DNA of 64,000 nt, taken from Thalassotalea_H castellviae. Lineage in GTDB: Bacteria; Pseudomonadota; Gammaproteobacteria; Enterobacterales; Alteromonadaceae. Each line of letters starts with the position of its first letter. Position 1 is the stretch's first letter. The position numbers and the translations under genes are program-made. Positions 6,610 through 15,753 of this stretch are shown here, piece by piece. Where the stretch lies: the NCBI RefSeq assembly GCF_031846185.1, contig NZ_JAVRIF010000001.1:248001-312000 (forward strand), read 5' to 3'. The notes under the pieces were generated by a model, which did no database searches, was not told the DNA's origin, and saw only the letters and a program-made list of their open reading frames with translations.

Positions 6610-7617
6610 TTATTTTCGTAACGACTGCTCTAAATAACGCCTTTCTTGGATAACATGTGCCAGTACAGAGATAGCAATTTCAAACGGCGTTTTACTGCCA
6701 ATGTCTAGGCCTACAGGCGAATGCATTTTATCTAAACTTGCCACGTCTTCCACATAATTCATCAGGCGTTCCTTTCGTTTTCTACAGGTGTTTTGAGAGC
6801 CTATGGCACCAATATAAAACGCTTTGGTGGATAAGGCGTCAACTAAAGCAAAATCATCTACTCGGGGATCATGTGCTAAAGCAATTATGGCATTATTTTC
6901 ATCAGCAAATTTTTCATTGATCAACTTTTCTGGCGAGCCTTGATAAATAGACACATTTGCTACTGCCCAATTGCGAATAAATTCTTCACGGTGATCCCAC
7001 ACTGACACATCAAAATCTAACGATTGTGCAAGCTGTGCCACACATCGCGCGACCTCACTGGCACCAATTAGTAACATTTGATACGCAGGTCCCATTACAT
7101 GTTCAATGTATACTTCATCTTCGTCATTGCTAGCAACTCTTGTGATGCCCCGTTGAATATTTTTTTCTAGTAACGACATCTCCCCAGAACTTGCCATAAC
7201 TTTTCTGCCAATTAGCTCACGTTTAGCTAAAAAACGATCAAGTGATGAAAAATGCTCAATACTAGTATTTGATGGTTGTATATATTCCACTAAAACGTGA
7301 AGCTGCCCGCCACAAGGCAAAACAAACTTAGCTTGTTCTTCTTGAGAGCCGCCATAAACCATTTCAATAGGATATTGCTGATGGTTTTGGTTCACGAGCA
7401 AAGTTCCCTGCTGCATTTTTTCCAATAAATCTTCTTCGATACAGCCACCCGATAATGTGCCCGCAACACCATATTTTGAGCTATAGGCCATTAATGTGCC
7501 TGCCGGTGTTGGTGAAGATCCCCAAGTACTGGTTATAGTGCATAACCAAACAGGCTCATTTGTGTTTAACCACTTCAAAACATTGGCTATCACGTGGTGA
7601 TGACTTTGAATTTGCAA
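6610..7617 (-). CDS. XdhC/CoxF-family molybdenum-cofactor chaperone
   Basis: A 335-residue protein of the XdhC family, which binds Moco, promotes its sulfuration or insertion, and protects it before delivery to a molybdoenzyme. The N-terminal XdhC/CoxI domain has the WGSSPTPAGT motif and SGGCIEEDL. The C-terminal Rossmann-like domain contains LLIGASEVARCVAQLA and the AHDPRVDDFAL and YIGAIGS motifs. A longer frame begins at TTG 7701, but a TTG at 7617 with AGAGGA seven bases upstream gives the usual family N-terminus, so that start is used. It is divergent from nirB. By context it may serve the molybdoenzyme at the left edge, though family members mostly serve xanthine-dehydrogenase-type enzymes and no such enzyme is present here. 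Confidence 0.88.
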   Translation of the reverse strand: MQIQSHHHVIANVLKWLNTNEPVWLCTITSTWGSSPTPAGTLMAYSSKYGVAGTLSGGCIEEDLLEKMQQGTLLVNQNHQQYPIEMVYGGSQEEQAKFVLPCGGQLHVLVEYIQPSNTSIEHFSSLDRFLAKRELIGRKVMASSGEMSLLEKNIQRGITRVASNDEDEVYIEHVMGPAYQMLLIGASEVARCVAQLAQSLDFDVSVWDHREEFIRNWAVANVSIYQGSPEKLINEKFADENNAIIALAHDPRVDDFALVDALSTKAFYIGAIGSQNTCRKRKERLMNYVEDVASLDKMHSPVGLDIGSKTPFEIAISVLAHVIQERRYLEQSLRK

Positions 7618-7795
7618 GTTTGCATCCTCTATTCTTTTTATTGTCGGTTTCAGAGCTGTCTTGCCCCTAGCTCTGTTTAAAATCAGATAATGAAAATGCA
7701 AATGAGTAAGTGATTTGCATCTTAGTCATTAAACTTTTCATGATGTCAGTTCAAAAAACAAACTTAAATACGCAACCAGTTTGCACTTTTTTACT

Positions 7796-7812
7796 TGCAC
7801 ACCAATAGTGCT
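7796..7812. promoter_or_regulatory. NtrC-like enhancer dyad upstream of nirB
   Basis: GCAC at 7797-7800 and GTGC at 7808-7811 are separated by exactly seven bases, matching the GCAC-N7-GTGC core of NtrC sites (TGCACC-N5-GGTGCA). It lies about 97 bp upstream of the -24 element, a usual distance for an NtrC enhancer. The outer C/G positions differ from consensus. Confidence 0.5.
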
Positions 7813-7895
7813 ATTTACGTTCAAACTAGTGCAATACTCGCTAGAATTTCACACATAAATTTTATAAGTCATTATTAAATATAGCTTTTATTATA

Positions 7896-7911
7896 TGGCA
7901 TTACCTTTGCT
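7896..7911 (+). promoter_or_regulatory. sigma-54 (RpoN) type promoter of nirBD
   Basis: TGGCAT and TTTGCT carry GG at 7897-7898 and GC at 7909-7910 with exactly ten bases between, as in the TGGCAC-N5-TTGCW consensus. It lies 90 bp before the nirB start. The spacing and all invariant bases match, so this is a strong candidate found by eye. Confidence 0.65.
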
Positions 7912-8000
7912 GTGTTAAAGAAAAAACATAAAGTTAACGTGTGTATTACATCTGTCTTGTGTGCATTTAACGTTAATAAAAAAGCCGTAGGAAGTATATT

Positions 8001-10607
8001 ATGAGTTCAAACGCACAGACTCAATCGAAAACGTTTTCTAAAAAGAAACAAAATATTATTGTTGTCGGTAACGGTATGGTTGGTCACCATTTCGTAGAAC
8101 AATTAGCTCAAGACGACAGCTACCATATTACGGTACTTTCAGCTGAATCAAGACTCGCTTATGACCGCGTTCATTTATCGGAATATTTTGCAGGTAAAAC
8201 TGCCGATGATTTAGCGTTAACCACACCAGAAACTTACCGCCAATTAGGGGTTGAATTCCATTTAGATGCCAAAGTTACGCAAATAGATAAAGCAAGTAAA
8301 GTAGTAACTACCGAGCAAGGTCAAAGTTTTTCATACGACAAATTAATTTTAGCCACAGGCTCATACCCTTTCGTACCACCTATTCCAGGTAAAGAGCGCG
8401 AACACTGTTTAGTTTATCGAACCATTGATGACTTAGATGACATTCAAGCATCAGCCAACACAGGTAAAGTAGGTGTTGTAGTAGGTGGTGGTTTACTTGG
8501 TTTAGAAGCTGCGAATGCACTAAAAGAATTAGGATTAGATACTCACGTTGTTGAATTTGCCCCTCAATTGATGGGCATTCAGCTTGACCAGTCTGGAAGT
8601 GCGCTGCTTAAAAAGAAAATTGAAGATCTTGGCGTAACGGTTCACACCGAAAAAGCGACAAAACAAATTGTTGATGGCGAATCTGCTGTACACCGCATGG
8701 AGTTTGCGGACGGCAGCCATTTAGAAACCGATTTAATTTTATTCTCTGCAGGGATTCGTCCATACGATAACTTAGCGCGTGAATTTGATATCGAGATTGG
8801 CGAACGCGGCGGTATTGTTGTTAACAATCAATGTCAAACATCAGACCAAGACATTTATGCCATTGGCGAATGTGCTTTATGGAATAACTTTATTTTTGGT
8901 CTTGTTGCACCTGGTTACACCATGGCTAAGGTGGCCGCTAGTCATATTCAAGGCGGTGAAGAAAGCTTTACTGGCGCTGACATGAGTACCAAATTAAAAT
9001 TGATGGGCGTAGAAGTTGGCTCTATCGGTGATGCTCACGCAAAAACACAAGGCGCACAATGCTTTACTTATCAAAATGATCGCGACGGTGTTTACAAAAA
9101 AATGGTGGTCAGCCAAGACGGTAAAACATTATTAGGAGCTGTTTTAGTTGGTGACACGAGTGAATACGATGCTTTATTGCAATACGCGTTAAATGGCATT
9201 GAATTACCTGACAATCCAGATGCTTTAATTTTACCCAGTAGTGGTGGTGAAAAGCCAACCCTAGGTGTTGATTCCCTGCCCGACTCTGCAACTATTTGTT
9301 CATGTTTAAACGTAACGAAAGGCGACATTATCGCAGCAATTGATTGCGGCGCTGTAGATGTTGGCGATGTTAAATCATCAACGAAAGCCAGTACTGGCTG
9401 TGGTGGTTGTACCGCCTTACTAAAAAATGTTACTGACAGCGAACTCGCCAAACGTGGTGTTGAAGTCAGCACTGATATTTGTAATCACTTTGCTTACAGC
9501 CGTACTGAGCTGTTTCATATCATCAAAGCGGAAAAAATTAGAAACTTTGATACCTTAATTGAGAAACACGGTAAAGGCGTCGGTTGTGAAATATGTAAAC
9601 CGGCCGTCGGCTCAATATTAGCGTCAATCTGGAATGATTATATTTTGCAAGACGATCATTTACCACTGCAAGATACCAATGATACTTATCTAGGTAATAT
9701 GCAAAAAGACGGTACTTATTCAGTTGTACCGCGTATGCCAGGCGGTGAAGTGACACCAGATAAACTTATTGTTATTGGTGAAGTTGCCAAAGAATATAAT
9801 CTATATACCAAAGTAACCGGTGGTCAACGTATCGATTTATTTGGTGCTCGCATTGATCAATTACCTGCTATTTGGGAGCGCTTGATTGCGGCGGGAATGG
9901 AAACAGGCCATGCCTATGGTAAATCGCTACGGACAGTAAAATCTTGTGTTGGAAGCACATGGTGTCGTTATGGCGTACAAGACAGTATGTCAATGGCAAT
10001 ACGATTAGAAAACCGTTACAAAGGTTTACGTTCACCTCATAAAATAAAATTTGCTGTATCAGGTTGTACTCGTGAGTGTGCTGAAGCACAAAGTAAAGAT
10101 ATTGGCGTGATAGCAACAGAAAATGGTTGGAACTTATATGTTAGTGGTAACGGTGGTATGAAGCCAAGACATGGTGATTTATTTGCTACAGATTTAGACG
10201 ATGAAACCTTAGTTAAATATATTGACCGTTACTTAATGTTTTATGTTCTCATGGCGGATCGCTTACAACGTACTTCTGTTTGGTTAGAAAGCCTTGAAGG
10301 TGGTCTTGAGTATATGCAAAAAGTCGTGATTGATGATCATTTAGGCGTTAACGATGAACTAGAAAAACAAATGGAAGCCGTTGTTGCTACTTATCAATGT
10401 GAATGGAAAACCACCATTGAAAGCCCTGAGCAATTAAAACGTTTCCGCCAATTTGTTAACTCAGATAAAACCGATTCAAGTATCCAATTTATCACCGAAC
10501 GTGAACAAATTCGTCCAGCTACTTTGGAAGAAAAAGCCGCATCAGGCTTATTAATTGACACCGTAACGTTAGAAAGCGTTTCAACTCAACAAACAGAACC
10601 CGCTTAA
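8001..10607 (+). CDS. nirB: assimilatory NAD(P)H nitrite reductase, large subunit
   Basis: NirB reduces nitrite to ammonium in the cytoplasm with six electrons from NAD(P)H. The 868 residues show, in order: an FAD-binding fold (IIVVGNGMVGHHFVEQL, about 19-35), an NAD-binding fold (VGVVVGGGLLGLEAANAL, about 156-173), a BFD-like [2Fe-2S] domain (CSCLNV...STGCGGC) followed by a second GVGCEICKP Cys pair, and the sirohaem/[4Fe-4S] domain with C649-x5-C655 and C689-x3-C693. Length and order match the family. The ATG has a good SD (TAGGAAG). nirD follows after 28 bp and the two form an operon behind the sigma-54 promoter. Confidence 0.97.
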   Translation: MSSNAQTQSKTFSKKKQNIIVVGNGMVGHHFVEQLAQDDSYHITVLSAESRLAYDRVHLSEYFAGKTADDLALTTPETYRQLGVEFHLDAKVTQIDKASKVVTTEQGQSFSYDKLILATGSYPFVPPIPGKEREHCLVYRTIDDLDDIQASANTGKVGVVVGGGLLGLEAANALKELGLDTHVVEFAPQLMGIQLDQSGSALLKKKIEDLGVTVHTEKATKQIVDGESAVHRMEFADGSHLETDLILFSAGIRPYDNLAREFDIEIGERGGIVVNNQCQTSDQDIYAIGECALWNNFIFGLVAPGYTMAKVAASHIQGGEESFTGADMSTKLKLMGVEVGSIGDAHAKTQGAQCFTYQNDRDGVYKKMVVSQDGKTLLGAVLVGDTSEYDALLQYALNGIELPDNPDALILPSSGGEKPTLGVDSLPDSATICSCLNVTKGDIIAAIDCGAVDVGDVKSSTKASTGCGGCTALLKNVTDSELAKRGVEVSTDICNHFAYSRTELFHIIKAEKIRNFDTLIEKHGKGVGCEICKPAVGSILASIWNDYILQDDHLPLQDTNDTYLGNMQKDGTYSVVPRMPGGEVTPDKLIVIGEVAKEYNLYTKVTGGQRIDLFGARIDQLPAIWERLIAAGMETGHAYGKSLRTVKSCVGSTWCRYGVQDSMSMAIRLENRYKGLRSPHKIKFAVSGCTRECAEAQSKDIGVIATENGWNLYVSGNGGMKPRHGDLFATDLDDETLVKYIDRYLMFYVLMADRLQRTSVWLESLEGGLEYMQKVVIDDHLGVNDELEKQMEAVVATYQCEWKTTIESPEQLKRFRQFVNSDKTDSSIQFITEREQIRPATLEEKAASGLLIDTVTLESVSTQQTEPA

Positions 10608-10635
10608 CTTTACTATTAGGATTGGAGGAGTAATC

Positions 10636-10971
10636 ATGACAGCGAATAAAAACTGGCAAACCATTTGCCATAAAAATGACTTAGTTAAACATTCAGGTAT
10701 TTGTGCCCTACTTGAGAATGACCAGCAAATTGCTATTTTTCAAACAGCTGATGATCAAGTTCAAACAATCAATAACTGGGATCCAGCGGGTAAAGCAAAT
10801 GTTTTATACCGTGGTATAGTTGGCGATTATAATGGCGAGTTATTTGTCGCCTCACCACTTTATAAAGAACGCTTTTCTTTACAGACAGGTAAATGTTTAG
10901 ATAATGAAAACCTCGCCGTTACTCCTTATCAAACGCGAATCATAGATGATAGCGTGCAAGTATTTGCTTAG
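10636..10971 (+). CDS. nirD: nitrite reductase small subunit
   Basis: NirD is the small partner of NirB. This 111-residue protein has the Rieske-like fold pattern but lacks the Cys-His ligand pairs, as NirD proteins do; it is thought to support folding or electron transfer of the NirBD complex. The DPAGKANVLYRGIVGD and PLYKERFSLQTGKCLD stretches are typical. A strong SD (GGAGGAG) precedes the ATG. It is the last gene of the nirBD operon, closed by a strong terminator. Confidence 0.95.
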   Translation: MTANKNWQTICHKNDLVKHSGICALLENDQQIAIFQTADDQVQTINNWDPAGKANVLYRGIVGDYNGELFVASPLYKERFSLQTGKCLDNENLAVTPYQTRIIDDSVQVFA

Positions 10972-10995
10972 TTTGAACAGATCATATCAATAATC

Positions 10996-11024
10996 AATAG
11001 TGAGTTTTGGCTCACTATTTTTTG
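10996..11024 (+). terminator. intrinsic terminator of nirBD
   Basis: AATAGTGAG (10996-11004), loop TTTTGG, CTCACTATT (11011-11019), then TTTTT. Perfect 9-bp stem, 24 bp after the nirD stop. Confidence 0.9.
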
Positions 11025-11126
11025 TTTACAATTTGTTGTTTTTTTATTTCTACATTCACGCACGTTAATTCATCTTGAACACTTTTATGGTACTCTTACG
11101 AAAAATAACGACAGAAAACGTTTGCA

Positions 11127-11615
11127 ATGGAAAAATATGAAGAATTGCTGATCTCAATCCGTAAGGTTATTCGCGCGATTGACTTGCATTCAAAACAATT
11201 AAATAAATTATCAGGACTCACAGGTCCGCAGTTGCTGATCATGCAAGAAATTGCACGAGTTAAAGGCGTAACAGCAAGTCAAATAGCCAAACAAATTAAC
11301 TTAAGTGCTGCAACCGTAACCAATATATTAGATCGCTTGGAAAACAGAGGTTTAATTGAAAGAGTACGTAGTTCTGAAGATAAACGCCGTGTGAGTTTAT
11401 TTTTAACGGATGATGGTCGAAACTCATTAATTGATGCTCCGCAGCCCTTACAAGAACATTTTATTCAAAAATTCTGTAGCTTAGAAAATTGGGAGCAATC
11501 GCTTTTACTTTCTTCCATGCAAAGAATCGCTTCTATGATGGATGCCAGCGAACTTGATGCTTCTCCAGTGTTAGAAATAGAACCTATGCACATGAGCTCT
11601 GAAAAGAAAGATTAA
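11127..11615 (+). CDS. MarR-family transcriptional regulator
   Basis: A 162-residue winged-helix regulator. The DNA-binding part is clear: VTASQIAKQINLSAATVTNI as the recognition region, then LENRGLIERVRSSEDKRRVS for the wing and FLTDDGR after it. MarR proteins act as dimers and often respond to small ligands such as phenolics or oxidants, but neither ligand nor target can be read here. It lies 155 bp after nirD, beyond a terminator, so it is a separate unit; control of nirBD is possible but not shown. No clear SD precedes the ATG, and the following hairpin overlaps its stop codon. Confidence 0.92.
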   Translation: MEKYEELLISIRKVIRAIDLHSKQLNKLSGLTGPQLLIMQEIARVKGVTASQIAKQINLSAATVTNILDRLENRGLIERVRSSEDKRRVSLFLTDDGRNSLIDAPQPLQEHFIQKFCSLENWEQSLLLSSMQRIASMMDASELDASPVLEIEPMHMSSEKKD

Positions 11616-11636
11616 ACTCTTTCTTTTCATTCTTTT
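11601..11636 (+). terminator. terminator overlapping the stop codon of the MarR-family gene
   Basis: GAAAAGAAAG (11601-11610), loop ATTAAACT containing the TAA stop, CTTTCTTTTC (10-bp match ending at 11628), then ATTCTTTTT. The stem is A-T rich but perfect. Confidence 0.6.
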
Positions 11637-11658
11637 TATTCTTTTCATTCTTTTTATT
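11623..11658. repeat. 18-bp tandem repeat, two exact copies
   Basis: CTTTTCATTCTTTTTATT occurs at 11623-11640 and again at 11641-11658. It directly follows the terminator and probably arose by slippage in the T-rich tail. Confidence 0.85.
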
Positions 11659-12156
11659 CAAGTCAATTTACTCACTTGCTAGCACAGTCCGAAAATTCTC
11701 AATCAGTTAAAGCACTTGTTATTCATCACAAGTGTTATTCATAGAAATATTTATCACTATATAAATTCACTAGAACTCTAAACAATTTTTAAATGACCGT
11801 TTAGCTTTTATATTTATTCTCTTGTTAGAATTCGTGTAATCGTGGTAATTAAAAAGGTATATATTAAGCCATGAAAAACTGTTGATTTTAATACAAGACA
11901 GTCTGCGCCTCGCAAAAATCCCCTTGAGTCATTCTCTGCTTAACTACCATATAATCAATCTCTATTGAGAAAAATGCTTAGAGTTGATACTATTGAGTTG
12001 TTTTTATAGATAAATATCTGCATCGAGCATCAATTCGCAATTTATTTCATCAGCTTAATTTCACGCATGAATAGCTGTGTTACGAGGAATTAGATGTAGA
12101 GTTGATTTATCCAATAGATTAAACAATATTTAAATAAAAAAGTATTAAATACATTT
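11659..12156. other. intergenic stretch upstream of glnD with no gene seen
   Basis: AT-rich, with stops in all frames and no convincing hairpin or RNA gene. It should contain the glnD promoter, but I could not place one with confidence. Confidence 0.6.
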
Positions 12157-14745
12157 ATGAACTCACTTGTTAATATCGACCTTTCTTGTTCAACGGCAAT
12201 GAAAGCGTACTTGTCAGAGCAACAACAAGTATTTGAAGAGCGTTTCTTTGATACCTCCATAGAAACCTTACAAAATCAGCGGGCCATTTTATTTGATGAT
12301 TTATTGATTGGACTATGGAAACATTATCAACTTGATACCATTGAAAACCTTTCGCTAAACGCCGTCGGTGGCTATGGCCGACAAACCCTCCACCCCAAAT
12401 CAGACATAGATATCTGCATCTTATTCGACAAAGCCATCGCTAAAAACCAAGAAGCAAACTTATCCGCTTTTTTAACCCGTTTATGGGATTTAGGGGTTGA
12501 TATTGGGCATGCGGTGCGTTCGCTGAAAGAAAATATTCACGCAGCAAAAAATGATATCACTATTGCCACTAATTTATTAGATATCAGAACCTTAGTTGGC
12601 CAACCGAATCACGCGAAACATATGCTTGAAGTGCTATATAATAATAGTTTATGGAATAGCGAAAAGTTTTGTCAGCATAAACTTCAAGAACAAGATGACA
12701 GACACGATAAAGCAAAAAATACGGCTTTATATTTAGAGCCCAATATTAAAAATAATCCGGGCGGTATGCGAGACGTTCAAACCATTATTTGGATAGCTCG
12801 TAAGCACTATAATGTGCCAGACGTACAATCATTAAAATCCCTTGGTGTGCTTAAATCTGATGAATATTACGAATTGATCGAATCGTATGATTTTATTTGT
12901 CGTATTCGCTGGGCATTACATATGGTGTCTAATCGTGCCGAAGAAAAGCTACTGTTTGATTACCAATTAGAAGTCGCCAAATATATGAAATTTGGTTATG
13001 GCGACAACGCTCAACTTGCCGTTGAAAAAATGATGCGTCAACTTTTCAGAGCCATGACCCGTATTCAAGAGCTCAATCAAATGATGATTGGCGTATTCAA
13101 ACGTGAAGTGTTTAGCGTGAATAAAAATGACTCTAAATCCATTGATTTAGATGAAGGTTTTATCCTTGCTAATAATATGATCAAAGCAAATTTTGACGAG
13201 ATATTTCTCAATAAAGCCAATGTATTACAATTATTTAAATTAATTGCCGAGTATGACCAGATAAAATATATTGCCCCTGAAACTTTAAGACTGATCCGTC
13301 AAACACGCAGGCGATTATTAGGGGAATTACAAGACTATCAAGAATGTCGAAAAGTGTTTATTTCAATCATTAAACATAAAAACGGCTTAAAACGAGCATT
13401 TAGTTTGATGCATCGCTATGGCATTTTAGCCGCTTATTTTCCTCAGTGGAAAGCCATTGAAGGGCAAATGCAGTTTGATATGCATAATGCTTATACCGTT
13501 GATGAACACGCCTTTAAGCTTATTCAGTGTATTGATAGTTTTGAAATAAATAAAAAAAATAAAAATTTAATCAACAGTATTTATAAACCCTCATCTCATA
13601 AGCATATTTTAGTCATTGCAGGTTTATGCCATGACTTATCAGGCAAGCAATCTCATGAAACCAACGAAGTTAGTGCTATCCACGCGAAAGAGTTTGCGTT
13701 ATTACACGAGTTAAAAAAATCGGAAGTTGATTTGATCCATTGGATTGTTGAGCATCAAGACCTACTTGTTTCTACGACGCAAACTCTCGATATTGCCGAT
13801 CCTGAAGTGATCAAAAAAGTCGCGAAACAAGTTCGTACAGAATCAAAGCTTAATGCCCTATACTGCTTCACCGTCGCTGATTTAATGGCAACTAATGATG
13901 AAGTCTGGAATGAATGGCAAGAAAGCTTGTTAAACGATTTGTATTTATCTCTTAGGAGTGCCTTAAAAAATGGCATTGAAAATGTTTTTGAGCAACGTAC
14001 CGTAATTCGAGAAAATAAAACGGAAGCCTTAACTGAATTACTCGCAAAAGGCTATGATAACGCTCAAGTTAAAACACTGTGGACGACCCTTCCTTCCAGT
14101 TTTTTCAGTTCAAATCAATTACATGAAATTGTCGAATTTACGGTTCAAATCCTCAACTGCGACTCAATTGAACAAGCCGTGTCTATTTCAGATGACTCAA
14201 ATTTAGAGTGCAGCAATTTATTAGTCTACGCCGATGATAGAAGTATGCTGTTTGTTGATATTTTTAATACACTGTCGTTATTAAAAATTAATGTCAAAGA
14301 AGCTCAACTTCATAAAACGAAAGATAATAAAGTGTTGGAAGTAATAAAGATTCTTGATCATAACGGTGAGTCTATAGCTGATCCATTTCGTATCAAGAAA
14401 ATTATTAGTCGTGTTGAAGAAGTGATTTCAGGCGTTGACGTTGTTAAAAAACCTTCCAGCCCAAGGTTTGTTAAAAACTTTGAAAACACTCCTGTGATCG
14501 AGTTTTTAGCGACACCTAAACCCAATAAAACCTTATTAAGAATTAATGCTCTTGATGATCCTTTATTTATTGAAAAAATTTGTAATGTTTTCAAACATCA
14601 GCAACTTACCATTCACTCAGCGAGAATGAGCACATTAGGTGAAAGTTCAGAAAATGTGTTTTCTATTTCGTCCAAAGATAATGAAGCAATCTCACCAGAA
14701 GGCAAACAAGAATTAGCCGCTTTATTAATCAATAAAATAGCTTAA
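12157..14745 (+). CDS. glnD: bifunctional PII uridylyltransferase / uridylyl-removing enzyme
   Basis: GlnD senses glutamine and adds or removes UMP on PII proteins, setting nitrogen control through NtrBC and glutamine synthetase. The 862 residues show the nucleotidyltransferase motif GGYGRQTLHPKSDID (from G71, with D83 and D85), the GlnD-specific helical domain, an HD domain (YTVDEHAFKLIQ, then H492-D493), and two C-terminal ACT domains. Odd point: the family HD motif HDIAKGRGGDHS reads HDLSGKQSHETN here, so the glycine-rich loop and its third His are not conserved, and the following RQH motif is EHQD. Uridylyl removal could therefore be altered. No clear SD precedes the ATG. It lies near the sigma-54-driven nirBD genes but is separately transcribed. 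Confidence 0.95.
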   Translation: MNSLVNIDLSCSTAMKAYLSEQQQVFEERFFDTSIETLQNQRAILFDDLLIGLWKHYQLDTIENLSLNAVGGYGRQTLHPKSDIDICILFDKAIAKNQEANLSAFLTRLWDLGVDIGHAVRSLKENIHAAKNDITIATNLLDIRTLVGQPNHAKHMLEVLYNNSLWNSEKFCQHKLQEQDDRHDKAKNTALYLEPNIKNNPGGMRDVQTIIWIARKHYNVPDVQSLKSLGVLKSDEYYELIESYDFICRIRWALHMVSNRAEEKLLFDYQLEVAKYMKFGYGDNAQLAVEKMMRQLFRAMTRIQELNQMMIGVFKREVFSVNKNDSKSIDLDEGFILANNMIKANFDEIFLNKANVLQLFKLIAEYDQIKYIAPETLRLIRQTRRRLLGELQDYQECRKVFISIIKHKNGLKRAFSLMHRYGILAAYFPQWKAIEGQMQFDMHNAYTVDEHAFKLIQCIDSFEINKKNKNLINSIYKPSSHKHILVIAGLCHDLSGKQSHETNEVSAIHAKEFALLHELKKSEVDLIHWIVEHQDLLVSTTQTLDIADPEVIKKVAKQVRTESKLNALYCFTVADLMATNDEVWNEWQESLLNDLYLSLRSALKNGIENVFEQRTVIRENKTEALTELLAKGYDNAQVKTLWTTLPSSFFSSNQLHEIVEFTVQILNCDSIEQAVSISDDSNLECSNLLVYADDRSMLFVDIFNTLSLLKINVKEAQLHKTKDNKVLEVIKILDHNGESIADPFRIKKIISRVEEVISGVDVVKKPSSPRFVKNFENTPVIEFLATPKPNKTLLRINALDDPLFIEKICNVFKHQQLTIHSARMSTLGESSENVFSISSKDNEAISPEGKQELAALLINKIA

Positions 14746-14896
14746 ATCACTAAGGCTTATGCTTTTTACCTTTACTAAATGCGTGTTCGCTCATTAAACC
14801 TTGGCATATCACGCATTTTCATTTTTCTCTGTTTTCAATCATGGTATTATCGCAAAAATATTATTCTCACTTAGTTCACCTCTAAAGGTTTTTTCG

Positions 14897-15703
14897 ATGA
14901 AAATCATCTCTTTTAATATAAATGGCCTTCGTGCTCGCCTGCATCAATTACAAGCAATTATCGATAAACATCAACCCGATATTATTGGTTTACAAGAAAT
15001 AAAAGTGCATAACGATGCTTTCCCTGTTGAAGACGTTGAAGCGATGGGTTATCACGTATATTTTCATGGTCAAAAAGCACATTATGGGGTTGCTATGCTC
15101 TGTAAAAAAGAACCTAGCAAGGTTCAATATGGTTTTCCAACTGACAATGAAGATGCCCAAAAACGCATGATCATGGTAGAAACTACCAACGAAAAAGGTG
15201 AAAAAGTTACCGTGCTTAATGGCTATTTTCCTCAAGGTGATAATATTGCTCACGAAACTAAATATCCATATAAACGCCAGTTTTATAAAGATTTAATGGG
15301 ATATTTAAACGATAACCATACCCCAGAGGAGAACGTGGTTGTTATGGGTGATATTAATATTTCGCCTATCGACTTAGATATTGGTATTGGTGAACCAAAT
15401 AGAAAGCGCTGGTTAAAAACCGGTAAATGTAGCTTCCAACCCGAAGAGCGAGAATGGTTAGCAACGCTAATGAACTGGGGCTTTAAAGATACCTTTAGAG
15501 CATTACACCCAACACGTGAAGAACGCTATTCATGGTTTGATTATCGTTCACGTGGTTTTGACGACAATAGAGGTTTACGTATTGACGTGGTGCTTGCGAC
15601 TGAAAAATTAGCAGCAACCTGTATTGAGTCAGACGTAGATTATGAACTCCGTGGTATCGAAAAACCGTCAGATCACGCGCCTATTTGGTCGACATTTAAA
15701 TAA
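14897..15703 (+). CDS. xthA: exodeoxyribonuclease III
   Basis: ExoIII is the main AP endonuclease and 3'-5' exonuclease of base-excision repair. The chosen ATG at 14897 gives 268 residues, the same length as the E. coli enzyme; a longer frame from 14801 adds 32 unlikely residues. Catalytic motifs are intact: N7 (SFNINGLRAR), E34 (LQEIKV), the GDINISP loop supplying D and N, and the C-terminal SDHAPIW His. A weak AAAGG lies 8 bp before the ATG. It is monocistronic or reads into rlmA 50 bp downstream. Confidence 0.96.
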   Translation: MKIISFNINGLRARLHQLQAIIDKHQPDIIGLQEIKVHNDAFPVEDVEAMGYHVYFHGQKAHYGVAMLCKKEPSKVQYGFPTDNEDAQKRMIMVETTNEKGEKVTVLNGYFPQGDNIAHETKYPYKRQFYKDLMGYLNDNHTPEENVVVMGDINISPIDLDIGIGEPNRKRWLKTGKCSFQPEEREWLATLMNWGFKDTFRALHPTREERYSWFDYRSRGFDDNRGLRIDVVLATEKLAATCIESDVDYELRGIEKPSDHAPIWSTFK

Positions 15704-15721
15704 CCTAAAGTACAGAGCAAA

Positions 15722-15743
15722 GGGAGAATAGATCACTTCTCCC
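15722..15743 (+). other. hairpin between xthA and rlmA
   Basis: GGGAGAA (15722-15728) pairs with TTCTCCC (15737-15743) over an 8-base loop, ending 10 bp before the rlmA ATG. No T run follows, so it is a weak terminator at best. It leaves no separate SD near the ATG, so it could also limit rlmA translation. Confidence 0.45.
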
Positions 15744-15753
15744 AAATAACATT

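Larger units (their letters stand above)
7618..8000. other. divergent intergenic control region between the XdhC-like gene and nirB
   Basis: No gene is seen in these 383 bp. They hold the NtrC-like dyad and the sigma-54 type promoter listed separately, with AT-rich DNA between. Additional TTGCAC and AGTGCA half-sites at about 7781-7786 and 7828-7833 could be further weak NtrC boxes. Confidence 0.7.

Noticed and set aside
9092..9472. 126-codon antisense open frame inside nirB
   Set aside because: It overlaps conserved [2Fe-2S] coding sequence and is a shadow of codon use.
11623..11658. 18-bp repeat as a possible CRISPR or regulator array
   Set aside because: Only two T-rich copies abut with no spacer; slippage is the simpler cause.
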